Positions 49,548 to 62,399 of a stretch of DNA of 64,000 nucleotides are shown piece by piece. Where the stretch lies: assembly GCA_963971225.1 (NCBI GenBank), contig OZ020267.1, forward strand, positions 95,407,648 to 95,471,647, written 5' to 3'. Each line of letters opens with the position of its first letter. The stretch's first letter is position 1. The DNA is from Melieria omissa. Taxonomy: Eukaryota > Arthropoda > Insecta > Diptera > Ulidiidae. The notes under the pieces were generated by a model that searched no databases, was not told the DNA's origin, and saw only the letters and a list, made by a program, of their open reading frames with translations. The translations under genes and the position numbers were made by a program.

Positions 49548-49704
49548 CAGTGGCTGATTTAGGAGGGGGGCGGGTTTGGGGGTTTAAACCCTTCGAAATA
49601 TAAGGATCGACTTTAAAACTACAAACAAATTAAAAAACATTTTATGAATATTAAAGAATTACTTTTTGAAAGCACCCCTAAATATTTTTCCGAATCCGCC
49701 CCTG
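49548..49704. mobile_element. Small hAT-type MITE with perfect 8-bp duplication
   Basis: The 157-bp element starts CAGTGGCTGATTTAGG and ends CCGAATCCGCCCCTG (imperfect inverted repeats). It lies between identical ACTCTAAC copies at 49540-49547 and 49705-49712. A G-run-rich subterminal stretch follows the left end. The CAG...CTG ends and 8-bp duplication are typical of hAT elements. Confidence 0.78.
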
Positions 49705-52372
49705 ACTCTAACATTATTTTGTTGTTATTTGGCACGCTCGAACACACATTACAAGTTTAAGAACAGTTTTTAGAATAGTTTAAAAAGAAACCCCTAAATT
49801 GAGTTTCTATTCTATGAGGCGTCTTGCTGGGGTCTTTAAATGTCATCCCTCTTTTAGTGAACTCCGCAGGAATTCCAGAGTAATGGGAAAGGTAATACTC
49901 TCTGATACTCTCTGTGCCACTGCTTAGCTCTGAGGAACATCAACTTCGAACCTGCCGACTAAATACATATATATACATACATCAAGATTTCTCAAAGACT
50001 TTTCTACCGCGGCTAAAGCCCAAATTTATGTGGTTTTCTTTATGGTTATCTCAAGTAATAAAGAAGATGAGAAGGCATTCATAATGGGCCATTTGGTTTC
50101 TAAAGTGGAAGTGCGGCCCGCACAGCAGACCCTCTTCTTTACTTAACATAATTTAATTTCAAAAGTATCCTTCCTTTTTTTAAGAAAAACCTTAGCTTTT
50201 TTTTAAAACGGTGGCAAAAAGGTGAACATATTTTTTTTTCGTTTTTGGTTTGGTTTTAATTCGATAATATTTAATGCAGTTATTTGTATCCTTCTGACGA
50301 AAAGTCGAGAAAAAGTGGACTTTCTACAAACTCAGTCCAAAACATCTAAAACATAAACAGATGCAGTATTATCAGATATTTTTAAATATTTTGTTAGTTT
50401 TGTAAATTTCATCATTTCAGAGTACAAGGTGGCGTATGAGTAACCTTAATTTTTATTTAAAACCTTCATCACCTACCTTTATCTCAGCAGTATAGAAAGT
50501 TCCAAAAGGAATGGAAAATGTTTTCTTTTGATCTCTACTAATATTTCTAAATATTTTCATAAGTAAACCATTCAACATTCTGTAATAGATCTCATCTACA
50601 CCATTTGTGTAGGTGTATTGCCAGCAGCAACATTTGCCTGGAAAAGCCGATTAAAATGAGAATTTCTTCTTGAGCACAAAACAATAAAATTAAATATTTG
50701 CTTTCTCTTTCCATTTCTTTGTTCGTTTGAATTTTATTGAAAGTCAAGTAATGAAAAGGAAAACTTGATATTTTCCGACTGCAGCGCACCAGATAGCATT
50801 ACAAGCGCAACAGAATGGTTGAAAAGTTGAGCCCTTGACGAACAATCTCGAGTACGCGCCGTTGCATCAGCACAAAGGTGAAACTATTTCTCGCAAATTG
50901 AAAAGCTTAGCGCTTTCCAACTAGTTATTGCGAAAGTCGCCAAAAGCGTAGCAAAATTAATGAAAATACTCAGTTGACATTGCAATGCCACAGCGACAGC
51001 CGCATCTGTTCACGGTCGCGCTAACAATGTCAAGTTTATTAAACGCTCCAACTAGCCGTAACCATTCGGGGCCCGTCAATTAAACTGAGGGGACACGCTT
51101 TCGACAATTTGTTACACGCTCGTTGCTGTGACGTGTCCTTCCTCCGCAGACGCAAGCCTGTTGCATGTCATCGACTGTTGCGTAGCTCGTGCGTTCGCTT
51201 TCGCTACTTTCTGACAAGCGATTCAACACTTAACGTGCCGCCGGGGACTCGTCGTCTATGCACGCGGGCGTCTTTGGCGTTGCGTTTCCGTTTCCGCTTA
51301 ATTAGGCGTCAATTCAAGCATGCCATACCATTATGAACATCTAATTGACGGTGAAGTTAATTGAATTTTTAGGCTCAATTTGAGTGAAGCTCAGTGCGTG
51401 CTCATTTTTTCCCGGCAATTTGCCGCCAGTCGTAACTTGCAGCCAACTGTAAAGCACACTCACGCAAAAAACGATGATAATCGCGCAAAAATCATCAACA
51501 CTGCCATTGATTTTTATTAATTGCAGCATACATTTAGGTGCACATGGGCGCCAGTGGTGAAAAATGAATAAAGAATGCGAAAAAATTGTTGTTTAAAGCA
51601 AATGTGAGTGTCGAAAGAGTGAAAGAAAGAGTCGAAAGAGTGAAACAAAGCGAAAATATGTGATAGCCTGCGTGTATGCCATGGCAATGTCACAAAGCCG
51701 CTGTCATTGCTTTTCTAACTAAGTATGGCAGGTCAGGGCGTTTCAATGCTAAATCCCTTTAATATTGCAGCGCCGAGGTGTATGTGTGCATATGTGACTG
51801 GCTGCCCTTGAGCGCCAAACCATTGTTGACATGTCACAAGCACACATAGTCACACACACACACACGCACACCTGCCCTTGCCGATTGCGTAGAGATATTG
51901 CAGCTGACAGTTAAAAAATAGAGAACATAAAGGCCAGCATGGCTGCCTCATGTGGAGTGAAAAAATGAAAGAATGTAGGGAAAGCAAAATACAATAACGA
52001 TGATGACAAAATCCGAAAATTAAACTGAAAAACGTATATGAAAAGTAATGTGTGAGCTGTGCCTGTGGGAGCAAAGGTTTTTTGCCTCAATTCAACTCAA
52101 ACTCAACTGATAAGAAAATGCAGGCATACTTTTAGGATTAAAAGTTGCCTTTTTATTTTTAACAATATTTGGCTATTTATAGCAAATCTTTTGTAAGGTG
52201 AAGTAAGCATTTAAGAACAGATTAGAAAGTGTTTCTTCACTGCATTGCATTGAATTTTAACATAATTTAAATTTGTTTAACTTCATGTCTTTTTAAAGTT
52301 ATTGCAAACAGCAAAATTTTGAAGTAGTCAAAAGTTGAGATTCTAAAGTTGTTGAGATTTTCATTACATAAA

Positions 52373-52396
52373 TTATTGTTATTGTTATTGTTATTG
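52373..52396. repeat. (TTATTG)4 microsatellite
   Basis: Four perfect copies of a hexamer. Confidence 0.95.
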
Positions 52397-54878
52397 AAAA
52401 TAAGAAAATAATTTTTCAGTAGTTTGGATTAAATTTGACTTTAACAAAGCCTTTGAGTGCCGTTAAGGCTTTGTTTAAGTAAATTTGATTTAATTTCAGT
52501 TAATTATTCGTAAACTAAAACTCAGTAACAAAATACTCAAACAGGCTTCAAGGAAACTAAGACTTACATAAGCCAACAAATGTTAAGTTTTCTCTTGTCT
52601 TCAATCGAACCACGCGAATACAACTTAATAACCATAATAAAATCGAAGTCAGCAGCAAATATTGTTGTAAATGAAATCGAAGTCATTATTGCGAACGAAA
52701 ACATTTTTTGTAGTCGCTCTGCCGCCGACAGCATGAAATCTTCTTATTCGACTCGCGCTCGCGTTTCAATTTACAACGCGGCATTTACTTGCAATTTATT
52801 TTTGACTTAATTGTTTTACTTTAGCAATTTATGTAACAAGCGGCAACAGCAAAAATAGCAACACCAACAGCAACACAAAACACCCAACAACGCCACTGCG
52901 AGCAATACTAACTCAAACAGCAAAATAGGAACAACAACAATAACGCCCGTCAGTGCCAACTTGAATGCCATAACTTGGCCGCATTGTTTCGCCTTCATTG
53001 AAATTCCTTTTTGTGGTATTTGTGGCTTACACGTTTAACGTAATGCAAACAGCAACAAAAATGCGCCAATAACAACAACAAACAAGTAAAGGTAAATAAT
53101 TGGCGACCCAGTCGCTGGGGTTGTTGTAGGGTATTCACAAAAGCGACTTTGGGCATTGATATGGGCGCTTCGCGTTACGTTGCCATCAATAAACAACAAA
53201 AGCATTAACAATATTACACAAGTAGAAGGAAATCTATGTTTGCTGATATGCAGGATTTTACATGGCCCAGGCTGGACGTCAACAAGAGCAATGAATAAGC
53301 TGGCCATCCGAGCAAATATTTTTTGTGGCGCTAAGCGCTTGGAATACCGGGTTAAATGCTGCGTTTAATGGCGTCCATTTTCGGGCCTAGTCAACCTGAG
53401 TTAAACCACGCGCGACTAGAGGAAGAAATGCAAAGCAACGGAACGAAAGCGTTGTACAAGAGTACATTGGAATTTCTGTGTTGGCACTTGTGCAATGTGC
53501 TTTAAGCCCAAGAGCGCCTACAAGTATACCGCAGGACAGTGCGCGTATATAATATTTTAATTTATGACCTATTTTTAGGCGCACTGTTTTTTGCAAATGT
53601 GTGCATACACGCACTGGTTGAAAGACATCGTAGGCATGCATGCATATTTATTCGCTTACGACTTCATCGGACCGCGTGAACCTAAACACGCTGATTGAGT
53701 TGGCTTCGGGCGCGTGTGTGTTGTTGGCTTGGAATTCTCATTAAATCAAGGAACAAATAAACAAGCATTTGCGAATTAAATAATGCCACACAAAGAGCGA
53801 ATCTTGTTTGATTATGAAACTTAAAATGTGTTCGAAAGTTGGATGTTTATCACAATACAAATGGTGTGTGTTCACTACACTAGAAATTTGGTTTTGGTTT
53901 CTCTATTGTTTGATATTTTTTAAGTTCAGACGATCAAAGCATAATTCAAGGGTAATTGTGACACATGTTGGTTCTAATGTGATTTATAGGTGCATCTTGT
54001 ACAAGTTTTGGTGTCTGAATGAATTTTCTACCATTGTAGCCGCCACTCTCTCAAAGATTATCCGAAACCTTTAGTAGGTAAATTAAGCTCAAGGACTTGC
54101 AAATTGAAATGGCTTACAGTGATTCATTCCATAGACAAAATTGCAAAACATTTATAGTCTCAGAATGTAACGCCAAAAAGTCGGTTCAAAGTCGGAGCAA
54201 TTTGCACCAAAAAAATGTAAACACATGTTTTTGGTTTTTAATCTATTGAGTAAAAAAAATCGAATGATTCAAAAATTTTAATATTCATGGTTAGGAAGAA
54301 TTAGCTAAAACCTTCAATATAGATTTAGAATTGATATGGACATTTTCGCAAACATACATCTATTATTATAATTTTGTTTGCAAAACTAGAGGGTCCTACT
54401 AAATTTCTGTCACTCGTCGCAACTATCCATGTTGAAGTAACTGATGCAACCCAGTTGTTGTTGTTATAGCTAACCAAAAATGACGGTAATTGCAAAATTA
54501 AGTCTCAGGCATTCCCAAACTACAAAAGTTTAAGATAAACAAAATGGAAATTTCAATTAAGCAGACCTGATTAACTAGTAAACCAAATTTTATTAAGAAT
54601 ACACCACAGCTTCTAATTTTGTCCCGTCCAAGAACATAATCTACCTCTCAAAGACTACTATTATACTATAGCGAGATACAGTTTTGTTTTGATGAAAAGG
54701 ACAGCGTGGGTTTGCGGTGTCTCGATGATCAACACTAACCTCATTAACCCATAATTCGGTTTTAGGAAAGGAGCCGAGTTATCAGTTCGAGGAGGGGTGT
54801 ATACTTCCTCATGAAAATGGGTGGACTCTGACTTCTTCACAATCTCTGAAGCTGTTATCGTAACTCATTTACCTACTC

Positions 54879-54966
54879 AATGGTGCACACAGGATTTCAT
54901 TTGAGGCGAGTTTGTGTACAACTTTTGAATCGAATACCGTTCGAAATCAAATTTTGCACCACCAAT
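54879..54966 (+). repeat. Dispersed repeat, copy 2 (partner at about 7277)
   Basis: It shares AATGGTGCACACAGGA, TTCATTT, ACAACTTTT and TTCGAAATC in order with copy 1. It is followed directly by a G-run/C-run segment (GGGGGGTTTGAACTCCCCGC) that looks like a transposon end. Confidence 0.5.
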
Positions 54967-56050
54967 TTTTTTTTATTTTGGGGGGTTTGAACTCCCCGCT
55001 CCCCCTGTATGTGCCGCTATTCATATAAGATTTGTTTTTATTTTCACTAGCTTAGTGGAAATAACAAAGTGTTGTGATTTCACTGTTGTAAGTGGCGACT
55101 GCCGAACTGCGTTGTCTGGGGGCACAGCAAAAATGCTCTCCCACAAATCAACACCAGGCGACATTTCATCAGCTTGAGTGCAACTTAAAGAGATGAAAAT
55201 GTTGGCTCAAAAATTTCCAAACAAGTAAGTTGACAGAGGCAAAAAACGGCAACACGCTGAGTGTGTCAGAAATTTTGTAATAAATTTGAGTGCTTTATGG
55301 TTGTTGCCTACAGCAGCGCTTAACAACGTGGCCAACTATTGTTGCCCTCTCGGGCATACAACTACAACACATACAACTACGTACGTAAATATATATGCGC
55401 CCAAACATCCAACCAACATTCACTTGTTCACCACAATTATGCGAAGTTTAAGGCTGTTCGGCAGTTCCACGGGCAGCGTCAAAGTGCTTATCCACATTGG
55501 TGTGTGTGTGCGTACGTGTTGCCGTTGTTGCGCAATAAAATATTCAATTAAATGAAGTATGCTTTCCAGCGTAGTTTATTAATGTTTAATTTAGCAGCGG
55601 CGTTGTGGAGTTTAGAGCTGCGCTGGCGGCCTGTTGCCTGCGGCAGCGATGCCGGATGGGAAGTACGATGTAATTATTTGGGGAAATATCAGTTTTCTGC
55701 CTAGTCTACCAAATCCTGCCTGGCACCCATAAGTATCCTTTAAAATAATGAAATTAGGTGTTGGACTAATTGAGTTATTTGTGTTCGTATTTTCGACGCT
55801 TTGATGTGGTCATTTGTTAGAGTTCGTTACTTGCAGTTTGACTTTGTCGATTTCCGCTTCGTTTGACGTTGGAGTGCCGCGTATTTATTGCACGCAAAAT
55901 TCGATGGGTGAGCCGTGAGGTTAATTTGCATGAACTTACCGATAGTCTATGAATTAATTTGGCTGCTACAGAAAGTGAAGGTATAGAGGAATCGGAATTA
56001 AGTGTTTTGGAAGAAGAAAGCTAAATTCATAGGATTTTTGTTGAAGAAAA

Positions 56051-58107
56051 TCTATATATATAAAAATCAAATAAATTCCGTATGTGTTCTATAGACTCCC
56101 AAACCACCAGACCTATTTTAATAAAATATTGCGTGTGTGTTTACGGGCACCGTGTGGAAGGTTCTTAGCATAGGGGGCGTGGCATTATTCAAGGGGGCGT
56201 GGCACCGCCCATACAACTCAATTCGTTAATATTGAATATCTTCAGAATTATAAGTCGTATAGCATTGAAATTTGGTACAGTGTCATGGCGTAAACATGTT
56301 GTTCGACTGGTAAAATTTAATGGGCGTTGGACAAGGGGCGTAGCACTTTTTAAATTCCGGTGTAACTTTCGAACTATAGTGTTCACATCAGTGAAATTCG
56401 GTACAAACTAACGATTTGGTCGTGTCCTTCGACAGGGAGAATAAGGTGGGTTTTTGACAAGGGGGCATGGCACCGCCCATACAAGCCAACTTTTTAATAC
56501 GGAATATCTTCGGAATCACAAGTCGTATAGCATTGAAATTTGGTATAGTGTCATGGCGTAAACATGTTGTTCGACCGGTAAAATTTAATAAGCGTTGGAC
56601 AAGGGGCGTGGCACTTTTTAAATTCCGGTGTAACTTTCGAACTATAGCGTTCACATCAGTGAAACTCGGTACAAACTAACGATTTGGTCGTGTCCTTCGA
56701 CAGGGAGAATAGGGTGGGTTTTTGACAAGGGGGCGTGGTACCGCCCATACAAGCCAACTTTTTAATACGGAATATCTTCGGAATTATAAGTCGTATAGCA
56801 TTGAAATTTGGTACAGTGTCATGGCGTAAACATGTTGTTCGACCGGTAAAATTTAATGGGCGTTGGACAAGGGGCGTGGCACTTTTTAAGTTCCGGTGTA
56901 ACTTTCGAACTATAGCGTTCACATCAGTGAAACTCGGTACAAACTAACGATTTGGTCGTGTCCTTCGACAGGAAGAATAAGGTGGGTTTTTGACAAGGGG
57001 GCGTGGCACCGCCCATACAAGCCAACTTTTTAATACGGAATATCTTCGGAATCATAAGTCGTATAGCATTGAAATTTGGTATAGTGTCATGGCGTAAATA
57101 TGTTGTTCGACCGGTAAAATTTAATAAGCGTTGGACAAGGGGTGTGGCACTTTTTAAATTCCGGTGTAACTTTCGAACTATAGCGTTCACATCAGTGAAA
57201 CTCGGTACAAACTAACGATTTGGTCGTGTTCTTCGACAGAGAGAATAGGGTGGGTTTTTGACAAGGGGGCGTGGCACCGCCCATACAAGCCAACTTTTTA
57301 ATACGGAATATCTTCGGAATTATAAGTCGTATAGCATTGAAATTTGGTAGAGTCATGGCGTAAACATGTTGTTCGATCGGTCAAATTTAATGGGCGTTGG
57401 ACAAGGGGCGTGGCACTTTTTAAGTTCCGGTGTAACTTTCGAACTATAGCGTTCACATCAGTGAAACTCGGTACAAACTAACGATTTGGTCGTGTCCTTC
57501 GACAGGGAGAATAGGGTGGGTTTTTGACAAGGGGGCGTGGCACCGCCCATACAAGCCAACTTTTTAATACGGAATATCTTCGGAATCATAAGTCGTATAG
57601 CATTGAAATTTGGAACAGTGTCATGGCGTAAACGTGTCGTTCCACAAATAAAATGTAATGGGCGTTGGAAAGGGGCGTGGCACTTTTTAAATTCCGGTGT
57701 AACTTTTGAACTATAGCATTCACATCAATGACACTCGGTATAAACTTATTATTTAGTCGTGTCCTTCGGCAGGGGGAATAGGGTGGAGTTTGGACAAGGG
57801 GGCGGGGCACCACTCATGCAACTCAAATTTTTAATATGGAATAATTTCGGAATTATAAGTCATACAACACTAAAATTTAGTACCCTGTCGTCTCATACAT
57901 GAGTCATTCTAATGATAAGATTTGATGGGCGTCATACAAGGGGCGTGGCGCATTGTTTGTGACCCAAATATTTTGCTGAACTTTAAGTGACACAGCAATG
58001 AAACTAAGTACGAACCTACCATTTTCCCTTCCGACCGTGAGTAACGGCACCGTGAGTTACACCTAAACGGACCGTTTGGGCGAGACGAAGTTTGCCGGGT
58101 CAGCTAG
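56051..58107 (+). mobile_element. Non-autonomous Helitron
   Basis: The 2,057-bp element starts TCTATATATATAAAAATC and ends CCGGGTCAGCTAG, inserted between A (56050) and T (58108). These are the TC...CTAG ends and A^T target expected of rolling-circle Helitrons. The GGGTCAGCTAGT end is widespread in insect Helitrons. The head continues with CTCCCAAACCACCAGACC, also Helitron-like. A short palindrome (AAACGG-A-CCGTTT) lies about 40 bp before the 3' end. There is no Rep/helicase; the interior is a tandem repeat. It sits in the DPP-like first intron. Confidence 0.85.
56189..58030 (+). repeat. Dimeric tandem repeat inside the Helitron (about 268 bp x 6, plus a divergent unit)
   Basis: Units start at 56189, 56457, 56725, 56993, 57261 and 57527 (lengths 268, 268, 268, 268, 266, 267). 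A divergent seventh unit begins at 57794. Each unit is two diverged half-units of about 142 and 126 bp that both begin ACAAGGGG(G)CGTGGCAC. Both halves share TGAAA-T-GGTA and TTCGACCGG/TTCGACAGG landmarks. The middle units are the most alike, which suggests unequal exchange. Open frames in it are a by-product of repetition. Confidence 0.93.
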
Positions 58108-58349
58108 TTACTTTATAATAGGAAAAGTAACATGTTTGAGTATAAAAGCAGGTGCCTTTTACTTGAGCTGTCAACATTGTCAACGTGTAGAAAAATAGTG
58201 TTTATTAGAGTTGTGGGGACTTAACATATTAATTGTAATTTTTTGCTACAGTTAAATCTTTTTAACTGCCCCACGCGGGACCTAAGGTCCTGTGATACAT
58301 TTCGTATTCCGTGTTGTAGGACTAACTACTTCTGAAATTAACCGCTTAA

Positions 58350-58598
58350 AACGTTCGCGGACGTGAATGCTATAGCATTCAAATTTTTAAACCAATTTTT
58401 ATTAATTAAATGTTAAATAAATTGAAATTTTTGTAAATAATATGCTATATCAATCAATGTGTATAACGGCTAAAATACGATAATCTGACAACTGCAACAA
58501 TATATATGTAATCAAATTTCAGATAGTTCTACTAGTTTCCACAAAAATTGACTGTCTATTTTTGCAGTTCACTGAAATTTTTACTGTCCGCGAACGTG
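58350..58598. mobile_element. Short TTAA-flanked MITE, piggyBac-like, candidate
   Basis: The 249-bp segment begins AACGTTCGCGGACGTGA and ends TACTGTCCGCGAACGTG. The inverted repeat ACGTTCGCGGAC is 12 bp and exact. TTAA flanks are at 58346-58349 and 58599-58602. Confidence 0.65.
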
Positions 58599-58602
58599 TT
58601 AA

Positions 58603-61539
58603 ACGCTGTTTTAGACACTGTTTAGACCAAATCTCTTTCAATGTCTCCGCTAAAGCTGCACTTAGTGTAACAACTCTGAACTTTATGTAAGCCGTTAGCA
58701 ACAAAAGCTTTCGCTCTCTTGTTGCGCGGCAATCCAGGCCTCGGCCCTTTTCTCATTTTCTTTACTGCACTCACTTGATCATCCGACGTCAGCGAGGCAG
58801 CAGCATCAATAAAACCCCACAGCAAAATCCATCACCCGTTGCGTTTTTTCTTCTTCACCGTTTTGACTCGTGGTTGCTTCCGAACCGCGCACGTGAGTAT
58901 CGAGCCATAATATCGTTTGGCTACTTGTTGCATTTTTTCTAATGGTATTTCGATTTCCTTCTTTCTAATATCGTGCCGACAACTCCCAACAGACACGTTA
59001 ATGAGTTGGGGCGTCAGTTGAACCTATCCATCCATGGACTCAACTTCAGCCAAACACAATCAGTCAACATATTTCTGCAATGCAATCAATTTACTGCAAC
59101 ATCCTCAGCCTAAAAGGCACTAAAAATTTTCGCATGTTGTGGCTGGAGATGTTGTTCCACTATATATCTGGGGTTTTCGGGGTTCTTTATCAACAGTTTT
59201 GCTTATTTAATTGCCGGAACCGATAAAAATTAGCCTTAACATTTAGACTGATTTTGTTAAAAACATCTTGTTCATATATTTCCAGCAGAAAATCAGCAAA
59301 TGTTTGGTTTTTAAGCGAAATATTTGTTTCAATGGTTGCCATAGCAGGAAGTTGTAAGCACGAATATGGGTCCTGATCTTTGCGCAAAATAGTTTGCGAA
59401 CGAACTGGTTTGTGATGTCCAAATGGACCACGTTAGGATTTCAGTTACATACTCAGCTATAGCGGTTATATTTCCAGCTGACCTGGCAAGACGTTTGAAT
59501 TATTAATCAATTTCTACTAAAGCTGTGTGGGACGACGCTTAATTGAAACCAAGAGCAGTATTCCGGTATTTTTGCATCGAATTTCTCAGTGAATTTTCTC
59601 TATTTCAGTGCGTTGTGTGACTTGGTAGAAAAATACATAAATCTTTTAGATTTCAGTGCAAAATGGTTGATCTCTGATTGAAATAACCTGTGTTCTGTTA
59701 GGGTAGCAAAAGAAAAACACACAAGGCTTAGATTTAGTCAAAAATCGTTGAGTAGTCTAGTCTAGTCTTTTGAGTAATGTATACTTTTATACAACATGCA
59801 ACAATACGATGCATAGTTTTAGGCTGTCTGCGACTCACTCTTTCTAATGCCTGTTTAACGATTTGCTGCCAAGCCAAGCTCTGAATACGAAAAATTGTTA
59901 GTTCTCTATCACGTACGGAAATTTATTTCATTTGACTTTTTACATTTCATTTTATTCGCTCGTTTTTAACATCCGAGCATCGAACAAGCGACTAATTTGT
60001 TATTCCAGCCACTTGGCGGGCATTAAAATGCTAAGCGTACGCCGGCTGGCTGCATTAAATGGACTAATAAAATAACTTAGTATTCAAGTGATTTTAATGG
60101 TCAACAATTCGCACTACAGTGCGCCTGCCTTGTCCATTTCTGATCGGCGAAAATTGTCGCTAGACTGGAGACATAGATTAGGTGGCAGATGGCAATCGTG
60201 CAAATCAAATGAAACTAAATCAACATAGAAAATCTTGCAAAATGATACAAATCGAACACAAAGAGACAAAGGAAATGGTCACAAGAAGTGGGCTAATAAA
60301 CGGGAACAACGCGCCGCAAGAGAAGCGCTGAAAAGAGAAAACTGCAAAAACGACCCGACCATGCAGTCCGCAGGGAAAAGGTGTAGTCGAATTTAAGCGG
60401 TTTTGGATGTCAGTTGCGTTTTAACGTAATTTACTTCTTCTGCCGCCACTTCCGCCATCCAACTGCGCAGCGGAAGACAACAAAACACAACGCAACGAAA
60501 CAACCAACAGCCGCAAAAAACAGGCGGCTAATGGTGGCCAACTTAATAGCCACAAATGCTGAAAAAACGTAAAAAAGGATACAACAGCGACAGATGAAAC
60601 TATAAAAACGACTAAAGGAAAGGGCGAACAGATAAACTGTGCACCAAATACAAATAAAATAAATGATTTGTGAATATAAAACCGTTCAGCCGCCTTCGCT
60701 TGCCACTAAGTCCCATCCTTTCGGTCCATTTGTTCGGGTCCGGAATCGGGATTTCTAATTTGCTTTGTTGTGTGCATCAAATGTGGCGTATTGTTTGTTG
60801 GCGGTTGTTTCTCTTTTCGCTTTAGTTCCTGCAAAGTTTGCTCAGATTTTTTTGCTTGCGTTTTTTGCGTTTGCATAGGCCGTAAAAAGTTGTTGGCAAA
60901 TACAAAAATTGCGTGCAATTTCAGACACGCGCACGCTTGGCCCACGCTCGTTATTTGCAAAATTTCCGTTTTTTCGGTTGCGGCACTTTGTTTTATTTTT
61001 TCGCATTTCATGCTCATTGTTGTTGTTGTTACTGTTGCCTAAGCATGATAGCAATTTCATGCTCGAATTGTTTGGCAATTGGTCCATTTTGGTGATTTTT
61101 AATGGGTTGGGGATAATGATTTGTGAAATAAAACCTGTTTGGTGCAACCAATTACGGGCGTTAATTAGTAAAAAAAAGTAATTTAGTTTTAAAATAAATA
61201 TTATTAAAATTAGATACAGAGGGTGGCTGCTGGGTTAAGTTGGGTTGTTGTAAGAAAATATTCAAAACACAGTAGGAAGATTAAACGTTACTTTTAAATT
61301 AAATTTAATTACTTTCAACCACTCTTTTTTAAGTTTTCCATGAAAGCTGGAACACCGATTTATTTTCGCCGAAATAAAAATTAAATAGATCGAAAAATAT
61401 TAAAGGCGTATATTTTCTGGGTTGGTACACGAGTCATTTAGTGCTCAAATATCGCATCTGTCGGAAGCTTGTTGGTTGCTTTGCGAATTTGGCTGAATTT
61501 GTTGCAGAAACATCGTCGGATTGCTTTCTTTAAAAAAAT
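58603..61539. other. Intronic DNA without recognised genes
   Basis: AT-rich, with GC-richer patches at 58.7-59.0 and 60.3-61.0 kb. GTTGTT run near 61018-61031. Overlapping short frames on both strands carry no domains. Confidence 0.4.
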
Positions 61540-62045
61540 ACTTCATCAGCAAAAATACTGCAGCATCATTATCCATTTCGAGATATGGGTCTATGAATAT
61601 AGCATCGAAACTAACCATTAATCATTGTTAAAACTCAAGAATCATCCAAATAGTCGATTCAAACTGAAAGTTTTGTTGCGTGAGCGTATTTAAGTGTTTG
61701 AAGGAAAACGTTCGAGCTGATCTAAAGTGGAGAGACAACTCGTGATTTCTTGACCACGACAACGCACCGGCTCACATATCTCATCTTGTACGCGACTATT
61801 TGACCAAAACAACGACATGGCTCCTTGCAACTTTTTCTTATTCCCGCAACTTAAGTGATGGAAAACTTTGCGGAAAACTTATTGAGACGATTGAGGCGAT
61901 AAAGGAGAATTTGCAGAAGAACATGAAGGCGATTGCAAAATCAGCCTATGAAAAGTGTTTTCACAATTGGAGGAAACTTTGGAATATGTGTATTGCTTGC
62001 AATGTAAATTTCTTTAAAGAAAATAAAAATAATATCGGCAAATAG
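61540..62045 (+). pseudogene. Decayed mariner transposase fragment (lineage D)
   Basis: Residual motifs in order, in shifting frames with stops: IWVYEYSIET (61586-61615), DHDNAPAHISHLV (61757-61795; second Asp), and NDMAPCNFFLFPQLK (61812-61856). The third-Asp motif has Asn where mariner has Asp. A C-terminal block AYEKCFHNWRKLWNMCIACN (61944-62003) follows. No terminal repeats found. Divergence from the intact-looking copies shows it is much older. Confidence 0.75.
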
Positions 62046-62399
62046 TTTAACCGTTTTCACTTTCTTAAAGAATTCCGGGTGTTTTTTGATAAGATGGTAG
62101 ATCACACAATTGGCTTTCCTAGCATTGATTCATATTTGATTTAGTCGAATAGGATGTCTGCTAAAATATTCGAATAGGCTTTTTAATTAAACTATATTTT
62201 ATCAAATTGGCCATAACATGCAAACTTTGATGATTTCTTTTTATCTAATATATTAGTATTTTAAGCATTTTTAAAGACCGATGTCGTAGAAGTCAAATGT
62301 ATAGTTCTGAGAGTGTAGCTTTTATTAACTACAACATTTCTCTTCCCCCAACTATTCTATTTTATTCTGCGTATTAATTTTATGCTATAATCGGTCTTA

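Larger units (their letters stand above)
49713..56050. other. Intronic DNA without recognised genes
   Basis: AT-rich with GC-richer patches at 50.8-51.3, 53.0-53.7 and 55.1-55.65 kb. A duplicated GTCGAAAGAGTGAAA motif is at 51610-51645, a CA run near 51850, and a repeat copy at 54879. A G/C-run end at 54966-55018 resembles the terminus of the MITE at 49548. No gene recognised. Confidence 0.4.

Noticed and set aside
56199..57215. Series of 70- and 88-codon ORFs repeated on both strands
   Set aside because: They are readings of the 268-bp tandem repeat in the Helitron, not proteins.
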